Shown in pieces: positions 63,492-64,000 of a stretch of 64,000 nucleotides of DNA (position 1 is its first letter; each line of letters opens with the position of its first letter). The notes beneath the pieces are model-generated. The model did no database searches. It was not told where the DNA came from and worked only from the letters and a program-made list of their open reading frames with translations. Position numbers and translations under genes: made by a program. This stretch comes from Acanthopleura granulata (Eukaryota > Mollusca > Polyplacophora > Chitonida > Chitonidae): the NCBI GenBank assembly GCA_016165875.1, contig JABBOT010000004.1, positions 20,676,007-20,740,006 on the forward strand, written 5' to 3'.

Positions 63492-63955
63492 TCATTTTGA
63501 AGATGATGCAAATGGCGGAATATTTAATCCTAACTCAAGATCTTCAAGTTCCTTTTGAATTGTGAAGCCTTTGTCTGCCATAATACCATCCCCAAGTTTC
63601 AATTTACCAATTTCCAAAAGATCCTTTAATAAGCTGTAAAACCCACTCTTTGCAGTAATTTCCTTGTCTGATATAGATCCTCAGAAATAACATTGAAGAA
63701 AATATAACAGATGCTCTACTCACGCTAATCCCTTAAGGGTAGTGCATGATTTGTAGTCAGAGTAACACTGACTTTGAAACTTGAAAGAACTGGGCTTTGA
63801 ATTTTTATTTCTGTCCCATCTATTATTACAACACTCTTAGGGAAATCTTTTCCGTAATCTCTTAACATGTTTTCTATGACAATGTCATACAGATAGAGAC
63901 CCTAGTCTGTAACACATAAAATTAATCCTGTCATTACAAAGGACACTTCCATCTT
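63492..63955 (-). pseudogene. DDE transposase remnant (ISL2EU/PIF-Harbinger-like, DDE_Tnp_4 type)
   Basis: Minus-strand pieces in the order of the family: INFMCYRLGSL, then DYGKDFPKSVVIIDGTEI (first catalytic Asp, near 63820), CYSDYKSCTTLKGL, GSISDKEITAKSGF (second Asp, near 63670), IMADKGFTIQ (near 63575) and LNIPPFA. The pieces lie in different frames with in-frame stops between them, and a TGA at 63494-63492 cuts the C-terminus. It is inactive. Convergent with the SWIM fragment. Confidence 0.75.
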
Positions 63956-64000
63956 GACAAATGTTTAAAATCATAATTCTGCCTTAATTTCATCAAACAA

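Overview
This is a gene-sparse, intron-rich animal (metazoan) genomic window. All three protein-coding genes I can support have GT-AG introns whose phases match exon by exon. Several dispersed tRNA-derived SINE copies carry the tail motif ACACCAATCAAAT followed by AAAT repeats. Motifs such as acatgta are common. I infer a lophotrochozoan, most likely a mollusc, but no species can be named from the sequence alone.

Region 1 (1-11.5 kb, + strand): the last 14 coding exons of a laminin alpha chain (455-9936). They encode the end of LG2, all of LG3, a linker, LG4 and LG5, and stop at 9936. A long 3' UTR probably ends near an AATAAA at 11491. One intron holds a diverged tandem array with nuclear-receptor-like half-sites.

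Region 2 (13.4-17.2 kb, - strand): a compact five-exon gene for a 223-residue protein that I cannot name. It may be a ciliary microtubule-associated protein. It lies tail to tail with the laminin gene.

Region 3 (24.3-59.1 kb, - strand): an 11-exon type-B carboxylesterase (cholinesterase/neuroligin superfamily) of 624 residues, with signal peptide, esterase domain, one C-terminal membrane span and a 19-residue tail. Unlike vertebrate neuroligins it keeps a complete Ser-Glu-His triad, but it lacks the choline-binding tryptophan and the third disulfide of acetylcholinesterase. Its introns reach 11 kb and contain SINEs and several minisatellites (54-bp, about 60-bp and 31-bp units).

Region 4 (59.1-64 kb): upstream sequence with a 62-bp tandem duplication, a degenerate minisatellite and a SINE, then a decayed DNA transposon. 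Its parts are a two-exon SWIM-zinc-finger fragment (+ strand) and a frameshifted DDE transposase (- strand), the pairing expected of ISL2EU-type elements.

The rest is intronic or intergenic DNA with low-complexity tracts. I see no rRNA, no intact tRNA gene and no CRISPR array. The three host genes have no evident functional link; laminin and the membrane esterase both act at or outside the cell surface.
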